From: Agromyces kandeliae
GTDB lineage: Bacteria > Actinomycetota > Actinomycetes > Actinomycetales > Microbacteriaceae
Direction: 5' to 3'
Assembly (NCBI RefSeq): GCF_009674665.1
Contig: NZ_WKJD01000012.1
Location: 186,001 to 250,000 of the forward strand
Length of the DNA stretch: 64,000 nt
The notes under the pieces were generated by a model. The model was not told where the DNA came from, made no database searches, and worked only from the letters and a program-made list of their open reading frames with translations. The position numbers were made by a program, and so were the translations under genes. Below, piece after piece: positions 34,079-42,647 of this stretch; within the stretch, counting starts at the first letter, position 1; every line of letters begins with the position of its first letter.

Positions 34079-34090
34079 GGGTCGACGGTA
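34079..34090 (-). promoter_or_regulatory. Leaderless promoter, -10 box TACCGT
   Basis: Minus-strand TACCGT (34085-34090), then CGACCC and the GTG of the pyruvyl transferase at 34078. No ribosome site. Confidence 0.5.
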
Positions 34091-34120
34091 TCAGCGCGGC
34101 CCGCCGACACGGAGGGTCGC

Positions 34121-35512
34121 ATGACGCACGGCATCGAACAGGTCGTCGAACGAGGCATGTGCATCGGGTGCGGCGCCTGTTCGGTCCGGACCTCGGGCGC
34201 CATCCCGGTCACCATCGGACGCCACGGCGTCTACGAGGCCCGGCTCGACGCGGTCGACCAGGCTGCGGTACGCGCCGCCAGCCGCGTCTGCCCGTTCTCC
34301 GACGATGCGAAGAACGAGGACGAGCTCGCCCGCGAGCGATTCCCCGACCTGCCGAAGGACGACCGGATCGGCGCCCACCTCGAGATCGTCGCCGGACGCC
34401 GGACCTCCGAGCAGGAGATCGTCGGCAGCAGTTCGGGCGGCCTGACCTCGCTGCTGCTCGAGGAACTGCTGCGCGCCGGACTCGTCGACGGCGTGCTGCA
34501 CGTCGGCCGTTCGGCCGGCGACCCGCGGTTCTCGTACACCGTCTCGACCGCGCCGGAGGAGATCGAGCAGAACCGCAAGTCGATGTACTCGGCGACGACG
34601 CTCGCCGACGCGGTCGCCGGGATCCGCGGCGACGGGCGGACCTACGCCGTGGTCGGCGTGCCGTGCTTCATCACGGCCCTCCGCCTGCTCGCGGACGAGA
34701 TCCCCGAACTCGGCTCGCAGTTCGGGGTCTACGTCGGCCTCGTCTGCGGGCACCTCAAGTCGACGTTCTTCGCCGAATCGCTCGCGTGGCAGGCCGGCGT
34801 CCCGCCGACGGAGCTCGACCGCATCGACTTCCGGGTCAAGAACTCAGGTCGCTACGCGTGGGATTACGACTTCGACGCCGTGAGCACCGACGGCGCCCAC
34901 CACGTGCGCCGCTCGGCCGACACGATCGACGGCGGCTGGGGGTTCGGCGCGTTCCAGCCCGAGGCCTGCAACTTCTGCGACGACGTCTTCGCCGAGGGGG
35001 CGGATGTCGCCTTCGCCGATGCCTGGCTCCAGAGGTACGCCGCCGACTGGCGCGGCACCAATGCGGTGGTCATCCGCGACGAGCGGGTGCGTCGCCTGCT
35101 GCGGGCGGCCGCGGAGCGCGGCGACGTGGAGCTCGAACCGCTGTCGGTGGAGGACGCCGCCGGGTCTCAGGCGGGCGGGTTCCGCCATCGCCGCGCCGGA
35201 CTGTCCCTCCGGCTGGCAGACGATACGGCCGACGGGCTCAGCGTGCCCATGAAGCGCGTGCTCCCCGACCGCACCGCGGTTTCCCGACGTCGCGCCGCCG
35301 TGCTGCGACAGCGGCGCCGCATCTCGCGGCTCTCGCTCGTCGCGTTCGCCGACGCCCGCGAGGCGGACGACTTCGACCGCTACGCGACACCGATGCGGCG
35401 AGCCATCCGTCGGTATCGACTGCTCGACGCGTGGTCGCAGGGAGCGAAGGCGCTGGCTCGCCACGTCGCACGCCCGGCCGTCCATCGAGTGCGACGGATG
35501 CTTCAGCGGTAG
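34121..35512 (+). CDS. Coenzyme F420 hydrogenase/dehydrogenase beta-subunit (FrhB) family protein
   Basis: 463-aa protein. Seen: an N-terminal ferredoxin-like cluster CIGCGACSV (C-x2-C-x2-C) with a later Cys in [20 protein letters not shown] (flavin loop), [49 protein letters not shown] and CNFCDD. The C-terminal 120 residues are basic and not part of the family core. Such proteins beside pyruvyl transferases are common in capsule loci, and their redox role is unclear. GGAGGG precedes the ATG. Divergent from the pyruvyl transferase at 32927-34078 with a 42-base gap. Confidence 0.85.
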   Translation: MTHGIEQVVERGMCIGCGACSVRTSGAIPVTIGRHGVYEARLDAVDQAAVRAASRVCPFSDDAKNEDELARERFPDLPKDDRIGAHLEIVAGRRTSEQEIVGSSSGGLTSLLLEELLRAGLVDGVLHVGRSAGDPRFSYTVSTAPEEIEQNRKSMYSATTLADAVAGIRGDGRTYAVVGVPCFITALRLLADEIPELGSQFGVYVGLVCGHLKSTFFAESLAWQAGVPPTELDRIDFRVKNSGRYAWDYDFDAVSTDGAHHVRRSADTIDGGWGFGAFQPEACNFCDDVFAEGADVAFADAWLQRYAADWRGTNAVVIRDERVRRLLRAAAERGDVELEPLSVEDAAGSQAGGFRHRRAGLSLRLADDTADGLSVPMKRVLPDRTAVSRRRAAVLRQRRRISRLSLVAFADAREADDFDRYATPMRRAIRRYRLLDAWSQGAKALARHVARPAVHRVRRMLQR

Positions 35513-35609
35513 TCGCGTCGCCGCTTGCCTCGACCGTGCGGACCGGGTGGTCGCGCTTGCTATGCTGACTGCGTCGCACCCGGCGTCATCGGCGCCGCGG
35601 ATGCCACGC

Positions 35610-35680
35610 GCCGATGTAGTTCAATGGTAGAACTTCTGCTTCCCAAGCAGACAGCGCGGGTTCGATTCCCGTCATCGGCT
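35610..35680 (+). tRNA. tRNA-Gly (CCC)
   Basis: 71-base cloverleaf. Acceptor GCCGATG pairs with CATCGGC, D-stem GTTC with GAAC, anticodon stem TCTGC with GCAGA around TTCCCAA (anticodon CCC), and T-stem GCGGG with CCCGT around TTCGATT. Discriminator base is T, and no CCA is encoded. A TATGCT box at 35561-35566 is a likely promoter -10. Confidence 0.97.
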
Positions 35681-35802
35681 CTGAAGAAATTCCCCGGTCA
35701 GACGGACTTTCCATACTCCTGTGGCAGGCGCCGCCAGCTGACCTCCGTCGGCTGACGCTGCTGGGGGGGCGGCGGTCCGAGGGAGCCGGGCGACATCGGT
35801 CA

Positions 35803-36084
35803 TCACTGCGCTCGGAGGCTGCGGCGTCGGGCGATCCGCGCGATGATCGCGCGTCGGGCACGGTGGAGCCACGGCATGATGCCGTAGATCACGATCGGCA
35901 CCGCGATGGTGGCAAGGATCAGGGTGCGGAGGACGCTCGGCGTGCCGTCGAGCACAGGTCCGAGGAACAGGTTCAGTGCAGTGAGGGTCGGGAAGACGGC
36001 GACCCAGATCATGAGCGCCAGTTGGTGCGTGCTCGGCGGCGGCAGCTGGGGGGCGATCGTGGCGGCGGATTCGGTTGCGGACAT
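35803..36084 (-). CDS. Small two-helix membrane protein
   Basis: 93-aa protein with two membrane helices (ALMIWVAVFPTLTALNLFLGPVL and LRTLILATIAVPIVIYGIMPWLH) and a basic C-terminus (RRAIIARIARRRSL). The helical part resembles the C-terminal membrane segment of certain antibiotic-monooxygenase-like (ABM) proteins as I recall them, but here stands alone without the ABM domain. AAGGAG lies six bases before the ATG. It follows the thioredoxin-reductase-like gene by 51 bases on the same strand and is probably cotranscribed. Function unknown. Confidence 0.75.
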   Translation of the reverse strand: MSATESAATIAPQLPPPSTHQLALMIWVAVFPTLTALNLFLGPVLDGTPSVLRTLILATIAVPIVIYGIMPWLHRARRAIIARIARRRSLRAQ

Positions 36085-36135
36085 GGTGCGCTCCTTGGTC
36101 GATCGGTACTGCGGACTGGGCTGGACGGCGTGAGG

Positions 36136-37050
36136 TCAGCCGTCGAAGCGGGTTGAGAGGGCGTGTTCGAGGTCGTCCTCGACGAGTTCGGCGTTGATGT
36201 CGATCGCCGCGGCGGAGCCTTGACCTGCGGCGGTGATCACCTGGACCCTGGGGTCGGCGGCATTGCCGGCAACGCGTACGCCGGGCACCGAGGTGCGGCC
36301 GAGTGCGTCGTGTTCGACCCACCCGTTCCGGTCGATACGGCAGCCGAGCTGGAAGAGCAGATCGCCGTTCGGCACGAATCGAGGTCGCACGAACACGGCG
36401 GCTCGGGTGACGATGCCGCCGTCGGCGAGCTCGATGCCGCGCACGCGATCGTCGCGGACGACGATCCGGGCGACGACGCCCTCGACGAGACGGATGCCGC
36501 GGGCGGCGAGGAGGGCCCGGTGTGCGTCACTCGGGTTGTCGGTGTGCGTGAAGAGCGTGACGTCATCCGACCATTGCCTGATCAGCAGTGCATGCTGGAC
36601 GGCTTCGGCGTTCCCGCCGAGCACACCGAGGGGCTCGCCGCGGACTTCGTGGCCGTGGCAGTACGGGCAGTGGAGCACGTCGCGTCCCCACCGCTCGTGG
36701 ATCCCGGGGATGTCGGGCACGTCGTCGGTGAGTCCGGTCGCGACCAGGAGCCTCCGCGCGCCGAGTTCCCGGCCGCCGGCGAGGTGCACGCGGAAGCCCG
36801 GCGCGGCGTTCGTCACCGTGTCGTCGATCAGCACGCCCCCGTACTGCTCGACCTCGTCGCGGCCGGCGCCGATCAGTTCACGCGGGGCCATTCCGTCGCG
36901 CGAGAGGAACCCGTGCATCGCCGTCGCCGGCGCGTTGCGGGGCGCGCCCGCGTCGACCACGGCGACGGTTCTCCGGGCGCGGAGGAGGACGACCGCGGCG
37001 GTCAGGCCCGCGGCGCCGCCGCCGATGATCACGACATCGAACTCGTTCAT
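36136..37050 (-). CDS. Thioredoxin-reductase-like NAD(P)/FAD oxidoreductase
   Basis: 304-aa flavoprotein. Seen: FAD fold DVVIIGGGAAGLTAAVVLLRA at the N-terminus, the redox pair CPYCHGHEVRG near residue 133, the NAD(P)-domain GVLGGNAEAVQHALLIRQW, and the C-terminal FAD block VRVAGNAADPRVQVITAAGQGSAAAI. The CPYC pair fits the low-molecular-thiol or thioredoxin-like reductases encoded outside trx operons. It is divergent from an XRE-cupin regulator, with two inverted repeats in the 77-base gap. Substrate unknown. Confidence 0.88.
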   Translation of the reverse strand: MNEFDVVIIGGGAAGLTAAVVLLRARRTVAVVDAGAPRNAPATAMHGFLSRDGMAPRELIGAGRDEVEQYGGVLIDDTVTNAAPGFRVHLAGGRELGARRLLVATGLTDDVPDIPGIHERWGRDVLHCPYCHGHEVRGEPLGVLGGNAEAVQHALLIRQWSDDVTLFTHTDNPSDAHRALLAARGIRLVEGVVARIVVRDDRVRGIELADGGIVTRAAVFVRPRFVPNGDLLFQLGCRIDRNGWVEHDALGRTSVPGVRVAGNAADPRVQVITAAGQGSAAAIDINAELVEDDLEHALSTRFDG

Positions 37051-37054
37051 GGTC

Positions 37055-37097
37055 CAACCATGAGGTTGAAGCTCCCGTACAGCAACGTTTGTTGCTG
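37055..37097. promoter_or_regulatory. Candidate operators between flavoprotein and XRE-cupin genes
   Basis: Two inverted repeats: CAACC-ATGA-GGTTG (37055-37068) and CAGCAACGTTTGTTGCTG (37080-37097), the second with perfect 7-bp arms. They fill the gap between divergent genes and are likely binding sites for the XRE-cupin regulator. Confidence 0.55.
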
Positions 37098-37127
37098 GAA
37101 CTGGGATCGATGCAGTGAGATGAGGGC

Positions 37128-37730
37128 ATGGATGACACGACGCTCATCGACGCGGCCCTCGACGCTGTCGGTCCGCGACTCAAGCGACTGCGCTCCAAGC
37201 TCGGCGTCACGCTCAGCGAGCTGTCGGAACGGACCGGCGTCTCGAAGAGCACGCTGTCTCGACTCGAGACCGGCCAGCGCAAGCCGAGCCTGGAGCTGCT
37301 GCTCCCACTTGCCCAGGCGTATCGCGTCCCGCTGGACGAACTGGTCGGCGCCCCGGACGTCGCCGACCCGCGGGTCCGGCTGAAGCCCCGGCGTGTGCAC
37401 GGTCGCACGGTCATCCCCCTGACTCCGAACCCCGGCGGCGTGCAGGCATGGAAGATCCTGATCCCCGCCAGCCAGAACCAGCCCGACCTGAAGAGCCATG
37501 AGGGGTACGAGTGGATCTACGTCCTCTCCGGGAGGATGCGACTCATCCTCGGCGAGCACGACCTGGTGATGGCGGTGGGCGAAGTGGCCGAGTTCGATAC
37601 CCGGCTGCCGCATTGGTTCGGGAGCGCCGACGGCGAGCCGGCCGAAGTGCTCAGCCTCTTCGGAAGGCAGGGCGAGCGCGTGCACGTCCGCGCCAGGTCC
37701 GCATCCCGCGGCGCTGCCGACATCACCTGA
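37128..37730 (+). CDS. XRE-family regulator with cupin domain
   Basis: 200-aa regulator. Residues about 15-75 form the helix-turn-helix (LKRLRSKLGVTLSELSERTGVSKSTLSRLETGQRKPSLELLLPLAQAY). Residues about 110-180 form a small cupin (HEGYEWIYVLSGRMRLILGEHDLVMAVGEVAEFDTRLPHWF), whose His and Glu residues suggest a metal or small-ligand site. GAGGGC precedes the ATG closely. It is divergent from the flavoprotein gene, which is its likely target. Inducer unknown. Confidence 0.9.
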   Translation: MDDTTLIDAALDAVGPRLKRLRSKLGVTLSELSERTGVSKSTLSRLETGQRKPSLELLLPLAQAYRVPLDELVGAPDVADPRVRLKPRRVHGRTVIPLTPNPGGVQAWKILIPASQNQPDLKSHEGYEWIYVLSGRMRLILGEHDLVMAVGEVAEFDTRLPHWFGSADGEPAEVLSLFGRQGERVHVRARSASRGAADIT

Positions 37731-37781
37731 ATCGGGCCGAGGCTCCAATCGACGGCCGCGGGACGCCACCGGTGGGCGGGA

Positions 37782-38201
37782 ATGCGTCACCGGCTCAATC
37801 GCTCCCTCACGCACCGGGCGGTGGCCGTCGAGGGGCTGACCGAGCTGGCCGAAGTCGTCCGAGGGGTTCCCGCGACCTTCGCCGACGTATCCCGCGCCTA
37901 CCGCGGGTGGGCCCTGGCCCACCCCCACCTGTACCGCCTCCTCAACACGCGCCCCGTGGACCGCAGCCGCGTGCCGCCGGAAGTGGAGGACCGCGCCGCC
38001 GAGCCGCTCATCCTCGCCACCGGCGGCGATCTCGACCTCGCCCGCGCGGCGTGGGCGACGATCAACGGCCTGGTCGACCTCGAACTGGCCCGACGATTCC
38101 CGCCCGATACCGACATCGAGGCGGTCTACTCTGCCGCTGCCCGGGCGTTCGATGCGGCTCGGGCCCACGGACCCGGGCAGTCGCAGAAGCCCGTGGCCTG
38201 A
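37782..38201 (+). pseudogene. TetR-family C-terminal (WHG) domain lacking the DNA-binding part
   Basis: 139-aa open frame. It matches the ligand-binding half of WHG-type TetR regulators (FADVSRAYRGWALAHPHLYRLLNTRPVDRSRVP, ATINGLVDLELARRFP), but no helix-turn-helix precedes it. The in-frame codons upstream, back to the XRE-cupin stop, encode nothing like one. The ATG at 37782 has GGGCGGGA close upstream, so a small protein could still be made. Probably the remnant of a regulator whose 5' half was lost, perhaps when the XRE-cupin gene arrived; a functional one-domain protein is the alternative. Confidence 0.55.
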
Positions 38202-38280
38202 CGAGCTCGATACGTTCGCGATCAGCCTGATCGCCCTGCGTGCTGGCAAGCACACGGCGACGCCCTCTAGACTTCGAAGT

Positions 38281-38374
38281 CCAAGGGGAGTACTCCGGCA
38301 CGGTCGCTCGTCACTACGGATGCACGTCGCATCCCGGGCCATCGGTTCCCGATCGGGGATGGAGAAGACCTTGG
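38281..38374 (+). promoter_or_regulatory. yybP-ykoY (Mn2+) riboswitch candidate upstream of terC
   Basis: The P1 helix CCAAGG (38281-38286) pairs with CCTTGG (38369-38374). Inside lie the two conserved loop segments of this riboswitch class: GGGGAGTA right after the 5' strand and GGAGAAGACC right before the 3' strand. An internal hairpin ATCGG-TTC-CCGAT is at 38341-38353. A -10 box, TAGACT, at 38268-38273 would place the mRNA start at about 38280. The terC start codon follows 36 bases later. terC is a classic target of this riboswitch. Mn2+-bound RNA would raise expression. Confidence 0.85.
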
Positions 38375-38409
38375 CGTCGATTCCGTTCACGCCAGGTTTG
38401 GAGCTTCCC

Positions 38410-39399
38410 GTGAATGTCACCCCGCTCGTCTGGGTCATCACCATCGCGGTCACGATCGCCTTCTTCGTCTGGGAGTTCTTCGCCCACGTGCGCAAGCCGC
38501 ATGAGCCGACGATCGGGGAGTCGGCGCGATGGTCGGCGTTCTACATCGCTCTCGCCTCGGTGTTCGGCGTCGGCATCGGCGTCGTCTCCGGCTGGACGTT
38601 CGGCGGCGAGTACTTCGCGGGCTACCTGACCGAGAAGGCGCTGTCGATCGACAACCTGTTCGTCTTCCTCATCGTGATGACCAGCTTCGCCGTGCCGAAG
38701 ATCTACCAGCAGAAGGTGCTGATGATCGGGATCGTCATCGCGCTGATCCTGCGCGGCATCTTCATCGCCGTCGGCGCCGCACTGATCGAGAACTTCACAT
38801 GGGTCTTCTACCTGTTCGGTGCGTTGCTGCTGGTGCTCGCGTACCAGCAGGCGTTCACGCACGACGGGTCGAACCCCGCCGACGGCAGGTTCATGCGCTT
38901 CGTCCGCCGCCACCTCCCGGTGACGGACGAGTACCACGGGGACCGGCTCACGGTGCGAAGGGGCGGCCGACGATGGGTGACGCCGATGCTGCTGACGATC
39001 ATCGCCATCGGCTTCGTCGACCTCATCTTCGCCGTCGACTCGATCCCGGCGATCTACGGGCTGACCGAGGAGGCCTACATCGTCTTCACGGCGAACGTGT
39101 TCGCCCTGATGGGGCTACGGCAGCTCTTCTTCCTCATCGGCGGCCTGCTCGAGAGGTTGGTCTACCTCGCGCAGGGACTCGGCGTCATCCTCGCCTTCAT
39201 CGGCGTGAAGCTGCTCATCCACGCCCTGCACAAGAACGAGCTGCCGTTCATCAACGGCGGCGAGCCGATCACGGTGATCCCCGAGATCCCGATCTGGCTG
39301 TCACTGCTGTTCATCGCGGGCACGATCGCCGTGGCGACCGTCGCGAGCCTCGTCAAGACTCGCCGCGTCCGCGCGTCCGACCTTCCACCCGCCCCTTGA
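38410..39399 (+). CDS. TerC family integral membrane protein (Mn2+ exporter-like)
   Basis: 329-aa protein with about nine membrane helices. Seen: TPLVWVITIAVTIAFFVWEFFAHVRKPHEP, EKALSIDNLFVFLIVMTSFAVP (acidic, metal-binding helix), VDLIFAVDSIPAIYGLTEEAYIVFTANVFALMGLRQLFF, all TerC hallmarks. I choose the GTG at 38410, with GGAG six bases upstream. The in-frame ATG at 38359 lies inside the riboswitch and would disrupt it. TerC/Alx proteins export manganese, and some supply metal to secreted enzymes. Regulation by the upstream riboswitch is likely. Confidence 0.92.
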   Translation: MNVTPLVWVITIAVTIAFFVWEFFAHVRKPHEPTIGESARWSAFYIALASVFGVGIGVVSGWTFGGEYFAGYLTEKALSIDNLFVFLIVMTSFAVPKIYQQKVLMIGIVIALILRGIFIAVGAALIENFTWVFYLFGALLLVLAYQQAFTHDGSNPADGRFMRFVRRHLPVTDEYHGDRLTVRRGGRRWVTPMLLTIIAIGFVDLIFAVDSIPAIYGLTEEAYIVFTANVFALMGLRQLFFLIGGLLERLVYLAQGLGVILAFIGVKLLIHALHKNELPFINGGEPITVIPEIPIWLSLLFIAGTIAVATVASLVKTRRVRASDLPPAP

Positions 39400-39446
39400 T
39401 TCGCCGTCGCGACAGGCGCACAGTGGAACCAGCGAGGGAGGTTCCC

Positions 39447-40133
39447 ATGCGAGGCGCAGAATTCCGTCCGGACGTCGTGCCGATCCTCTCACCGGGCCGG
39501 CACCGCTCACCGCGTCGCGGCGCATGCTTCATGGAGTTCGCGTCCTTCCTCGCCGGCGAACCCTGGAGCGACCATCCCGCGTGCACGCACGGCACCCTCG
39601 CGCACCTCGCCCGGCTGGTCAACGACCGGACGAGCGAGGCCGGCCGCGCACGCCTCGCCGCGCTCATCCCGTCGGTCGTCGGCCTGACGAGCGACGACCC
39701 GATGCTCGACGTGCTCCTCGCCGTGCGGGCGGCGCATGCGGCCCTTCCGGTCGCCGCCGAGGAACGCCAGCGGTCGCAGGCGGTCGGTCTCCGCGCAGCG
39801 ATGGTCGCGCTCGCCGGCCGCGACGACGACGTCTCCGCGGCGGCCCGAGAACTCGCGGAGTCGGCCCTGCGCTCCGCCCCGGGCGCCGACGCGTGGGCCA
39901 TGCGGTTCATCGACGAGGTCGGTCGGGGCCGCCCGCGCACGTCGGTGAAGCAGTGCCGGCATGTCATCACCGGGGCGGTCGACGGAATCGCGACGGCCGC
40001 CGTCGGGGATCGCGACGATCGGCTCGTCGCGCTGCTCGCCGCGGCGGTGTCGGACACCGAACGCTTCGTCGGCGGGCGCGCCGAGCCGACGGACGACGTC
40101 CGCGAGCCGGCCGCAGCGCACGTCGCAACCTAG
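39447..40133 (+). CDS. Hypothetical protein with CFMEFASFLAGE motif
   Basis: 228-aa soluble protein of unknown function. Seen: RRGACFMEFASFLAGEPWSDHPACTHGTLAHLARLVND, a block I recognise as conserved in uncharacterised actinobacterial proteins, with two cysteines and two histidines (C-x18-H-x2-C-x1-H). The rest is alpha-helical and alanine-rich, with no signal peptide. GGGAGG lies five bases before the ATG. It follows terC by 47 bases on the same strand and may share its transcript. A zinc site formed by the conserved Cys/His is possible but not shown. Confidence 0.75.
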   Translation: MRGAEFRPDVVPILSPGRHRSPRRGACFMEFASFLAGEPWSDHPACTHGTLAHLARLVNDRTSEAGRARLAALIPSVVGLTSDDPMLDVLLAVRAAHAALPVAAEERQRSQAVGLRAAMVALAGRDDDVSAAARELAESALRSAPGADAWAMRFIDEVGRGRPRTSVKQCRHVITGAVDGIATAAVGDRDDRLVALLAAAVSDTERFVGGRAEPTDDVREPAAAHVAT

Positions 40134-40208
40134 TCGCCTCGGCGCTCGATCGGTTGCGCACCGCGATGGGACCCGTCACGATGGACGGGACCGGCCACTG
40201 GAGACGCG

Positions 40209-41399
40209 ATGACCGACTCGACCGAGCACGCCTCGCCTCAGCCGGTCGAGCCCGTGTCGGGTCGTGCGGTCCCTCCGGGCCCGACGGCGGAGCCGGCGCG
40301 GCGGTTCGCCTCGCTCGGCGTCCGACCGGTCAGCCCGGTCCGCACGGGCTTCGCGGTCACGATCGGGGTGGTCCTGGCGGTCGGCCTGTCGGTCGCGCTC
40401 GCGTCGATGTCCTCGGTCCTGATGTCGATCACCCTCGCCCTGTTCCTCGCATTGGGCATGGATCCCGCCGTCCGCGCGCTGGCGCGCCGCGGTCTCTCGC
40501 GGGCGTGGGCCATCACGATCGTCGCCGTCGGGTTCCTCGTGCTGGTCGTCCTGGCCGTCCTGGTCGTGGTGCCCACCGTGATCGGGCAGGTCGTCGAGCT
40601 CGTCGAGTCCGCTCCGGCAGCCATCGCCGCCATCCAGGACAGCGCCTGGTTCCGATCGCTCGACGAGCGCACCGTCATCGACCTGGCCCGCGCACTCGAG
40701 GCCGCATGGGACTCGCTGCTGAGCGTGTCCACGTTCGTGGCCATCGCCGGCGGCGTCGCCCAGGCCGGAGCCGGCGTGATCGGCGCGATCTCGAACAGCG
40801 TCATCGTGGTCGTGCTCACCCTCTACTTCGTCGCAGCGCTGCCCGCGATGAAGCACGCCGCGGCCGAACTGCTCCCGGCGTACCGGCGGGCGCGGTTCAC
40901 GACCCTCACGGACGAGATCACCGCGTCCGTCGGCGGCGTGGTCTCCGGCGGCATCCTGCTCGCCGCGATCAACGCGGCCGTCGTCCTGGCCCTGCAACTC
41001 GCCGTCGGGTCGCCGATCGCCGTGCTGCTCGCGATCGGCGCGTTCTTGCTCACCCTCGTCCCCCTCATCGGATCCCTGCTCTTCCTGGTCGTCGGCACCA
41101 TCGCGGCACTGTTCATCAGCCCGACCGCCGCGCTCGTGTTCGGGATCGGCTACCTCCTCTACATCCAGTTCGAGGCGTACTGGGTCACCCCCCGCGTGAT
41201 GGGACGCGCGGTCGCCGTCCCCGGCGTCCTCGTCATCATCGGCGCGATGGTCGGCGCGACCCTGTTCGGGCTCCTCGGCGCACTGGTCGCGATCCCGGTC
41301 ACCGCATCCATCCTGATCGTGCTCCGCCGCGTCGTGATCCCCGCACAGAACGTCCGGGTCGCACCCGAGGAGGGCGATCCGGACGACGGACGCGCATGA
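40209..41399 (+). CDS. AI-2E family transporter
   Basis: 396-aa membrane protein with about eight helices. Seen: paired N-terminal helices (GFAVTIGVVLAVGLSVALAS, VLMSITLALFLALGMDP), VVVVLTLYFVAALPAMKHAA near the middle, SVGGVVSGGILLAAINAAVVL, and PLIGSLLFLVVGTIAALFISPTAALVFGIGYLLYIQFEAYWVTPRVMGRAV, the PerM/AI-2E family hallmark. GGAGACGCG precedes the ATG. Family members include AI-2 exporters and Na+/H+ antiporters, so the substrate is open. Probably its own unit; the next gene is 332 bases away. Confidence 0.9.
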   Translation: MTDSTEHASPQPVEPVSGRAVPPGPTAEPARRFASLGVRPVSPVRTGFAVTIGVVLAVGLSVALASMSSVLMSITLALFLALGMDPAVRALARRGLSRAWAITIVAVGFLVLVVLAVLVVVPTVIGQVVELVESAPAAIAAIQDSAWFRSLDERTVIDLARALEAAWDSLLSVSTFVAIAGGVAQAGAGVIGAISNSVIVVVLTLYFVAALPAMKHAAAELLPAYRRARFTTLTDEITASVGGVVSGGILLAAINAAVVLALQLAVGSPIAVLLAIGAFLLTLVPLIGSLLFLVVGTIAALFISPTAALVFGIGYLLYIQFEAYWVTPRVMGRAVAVPGVLVIIGAMVGATLFGLLGALVAIPVTASILIVLRRVVIPAQNVRVAPEEGDPDDGRA

Positions 41400-41731
41400 C
41401 GACCGAGACCGGAACGATGACGGCCGAGGCGCCCGATGACCGCTGATCCCGGCGGGCCGCGCCGACTCGTGACCGGGACCGACGTCGGCCGGGTCGCGGC
41501 CGTGGGCCGCTACGAGCTCCGGATGCTCGCACTGGCAGCGCCGTTCGTCGGACGCACGGCCGACCGCTTCCGGGCGCACCGCTCGATCCAGCCGACGTCG
41601 ATGGTCCTGCTCGTCCTCTCGGCGGTGAGCCTCGCCTTCGCGCGGCCAACCGCGAGCGAACCGGAATGCAGCGTGCACGCCCCGCCTCGTGGCTCCCGGA
41701 CGGCGCGGCCCGCCCGTGCCATGATCCCCGC
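41400..41731. other. Intergenic stretch (332 bases) with one weak open frame
   Basis: A plus-strand frame of 106 codons starts at 41436 and runs into the next gene in another frame. It has one possible membrane helix (SMVLLVLSAVSLAFA) but no family resemblance and no ribosome site, so I do not call it a gene. CATGAT at about 41720 lies six bases before the channel gene ATG and may be its -10 box. Confidence 0.3.
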
Positions 41732-42427
41732 ATGGCGAAGCCGCGGAGCGAGCTGAAGAGCACCGGGTACGAGATCTTCGTCGGTGCGCTGTCGGTGCTC
41801 TCGATCGTCAACCTCGTCCTCATGTACGCGCTCGTCGACGACGCGGCGCTCGACACCGTGCTCGCCGTCATGAACGCGGTCTTCAGTGCCGTCTTCCTCG
41901 TCGACTTCGCCTATCGGCTCGCGACCGCCCCCCAGCGCGTGGCCTACTTCTTCCGCCACTACGGGTGGGCGGACCTCCTGGCGAGCCTGCCGTTCGCCCA
42001 GCTCAAGATCCTGCGCCTGTTCCGGATCATCCGGGTCGTCCGCCTGTTCCGAGAACTCGGGGCGCGCAGGATCTGGCGGACCCTCGTGAGGGACCGGGCC
42101 GGCAGCGCCCTGTACGCGCTGCTCCTGATGGGCGTGCTGGTGCTGCAGTTCGGGAGCCTGACGATGCTCTCCCTGGAGCAGCACGCTCCGGGCGCGAACA
42201 TCACGACGGCGTCGGATGCGCTCTGGTACACGGTCGTCACCATCTCGACCGTCGGGTACGGCGACGAGTACCCGGTCACGAATGCGGGCCGGTTCGCGGG
42301 AGCCATCATGATCGTGGTCGGCGTCGGCATCTTCGGCACGTTCACCGGCTACCTCGCGAACCTCTTCCTCTCACCGCGGAGGGGCGACCGCGACGAGGCC
42401 GGCGCCGAGGAACCGCCGGCGGCCTGA
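41732..42427 (+). CDS. Voltage-gated potassium-channel-like protein
   Basis: 231-aa ion channel subunit. Seen: an S1-S4-like region with the S4 charge ladder LKILRLFRIIRVVRLFRELGARR (residues about 92-114), a pore loop with the selectivity filter TVVTISTVGYGDEYPVT near residue 190, and the last helix AGAIMIVVGVGIFGTFTGYLANLF. An acidic C-terminal tail follows (DRDEAGAEE). The short S1-S4 region is typical of bacterial Kv-like channels. It forms tetramers in the membrane. Start at the ATG 41732; the upstream in-frame ATG at 41666 has no support. Confidence 0.9.
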   Translation: MAKPRSELKSTGYEIFVGALSVLSIVNLVLMYALVDDAALDTVLAVMNAVFSAVFLVDFAYRLATAPQRVAYFFRHYGWADLLASLPFAQLKILRLFRIIRVVRLFRELGARRIWRTLVRDRAGSALYALLLMGVLVLQFGSLTMLSLEQHAPGANITTASDALWYTVVTISTVGYGDEYPVTNAGRFAGAIMIVVGVGIFGTFTGYLANLFLSPRRGDRDEAGAEEPPAA

Positions 42428-42647
42428 GGGCGTCCCCGCTGCCTCGCGGTGAGGCGACGGGCACCGATCGGGCGACCTGCGCCCCCGGACGGAGAGCCGG
42501 GAGCGCGTCCTCGAGTCCCCCCGGACTCTCGACACCCCCGACCCACCGGAGAATGGCGGCGGCGGATCCGTCCCCAGACCGTCCGCCTCGCCGCTTCGAG
42601 TCTGATCGACACGTTGCAGGACGCCGAATCCTCGGCCGAGGCTTGAC

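Noticed and set aside
35610..35680. tRNA-Gly as an integration site for the polysaccharide locus
   Set aside because: No integrase, no repeat of the tRNA 3' end in the window, and no sharp change in composition at this point.
35681..35802. Region after tRNA-Gly
   Set aside because: Read for a terminator or a second RNA; only weak GC-rich pairing with no T-tract, so nothing was called.
38359..38361. ATG as start of the TerC protein (MEKTLAS...)
   Set aside because: It lies inside the 3' strand of the riboswitch; the GTG at 38410 has a proper ribosome site and matches the usual TerC N-terminus.
39524..41446. Open frame of 640 codons overlapping the AI-2E transporter and the CFMEF protein
   Set aside because: Runs in another frame over two recognisable genes and consists of Arg/Gly/Ala repeats.
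41436..41756. Small open frame before the potassium channel
   Set aside because: No homology recognised, no ribosome site, and it overlaps the channel start in another frame.
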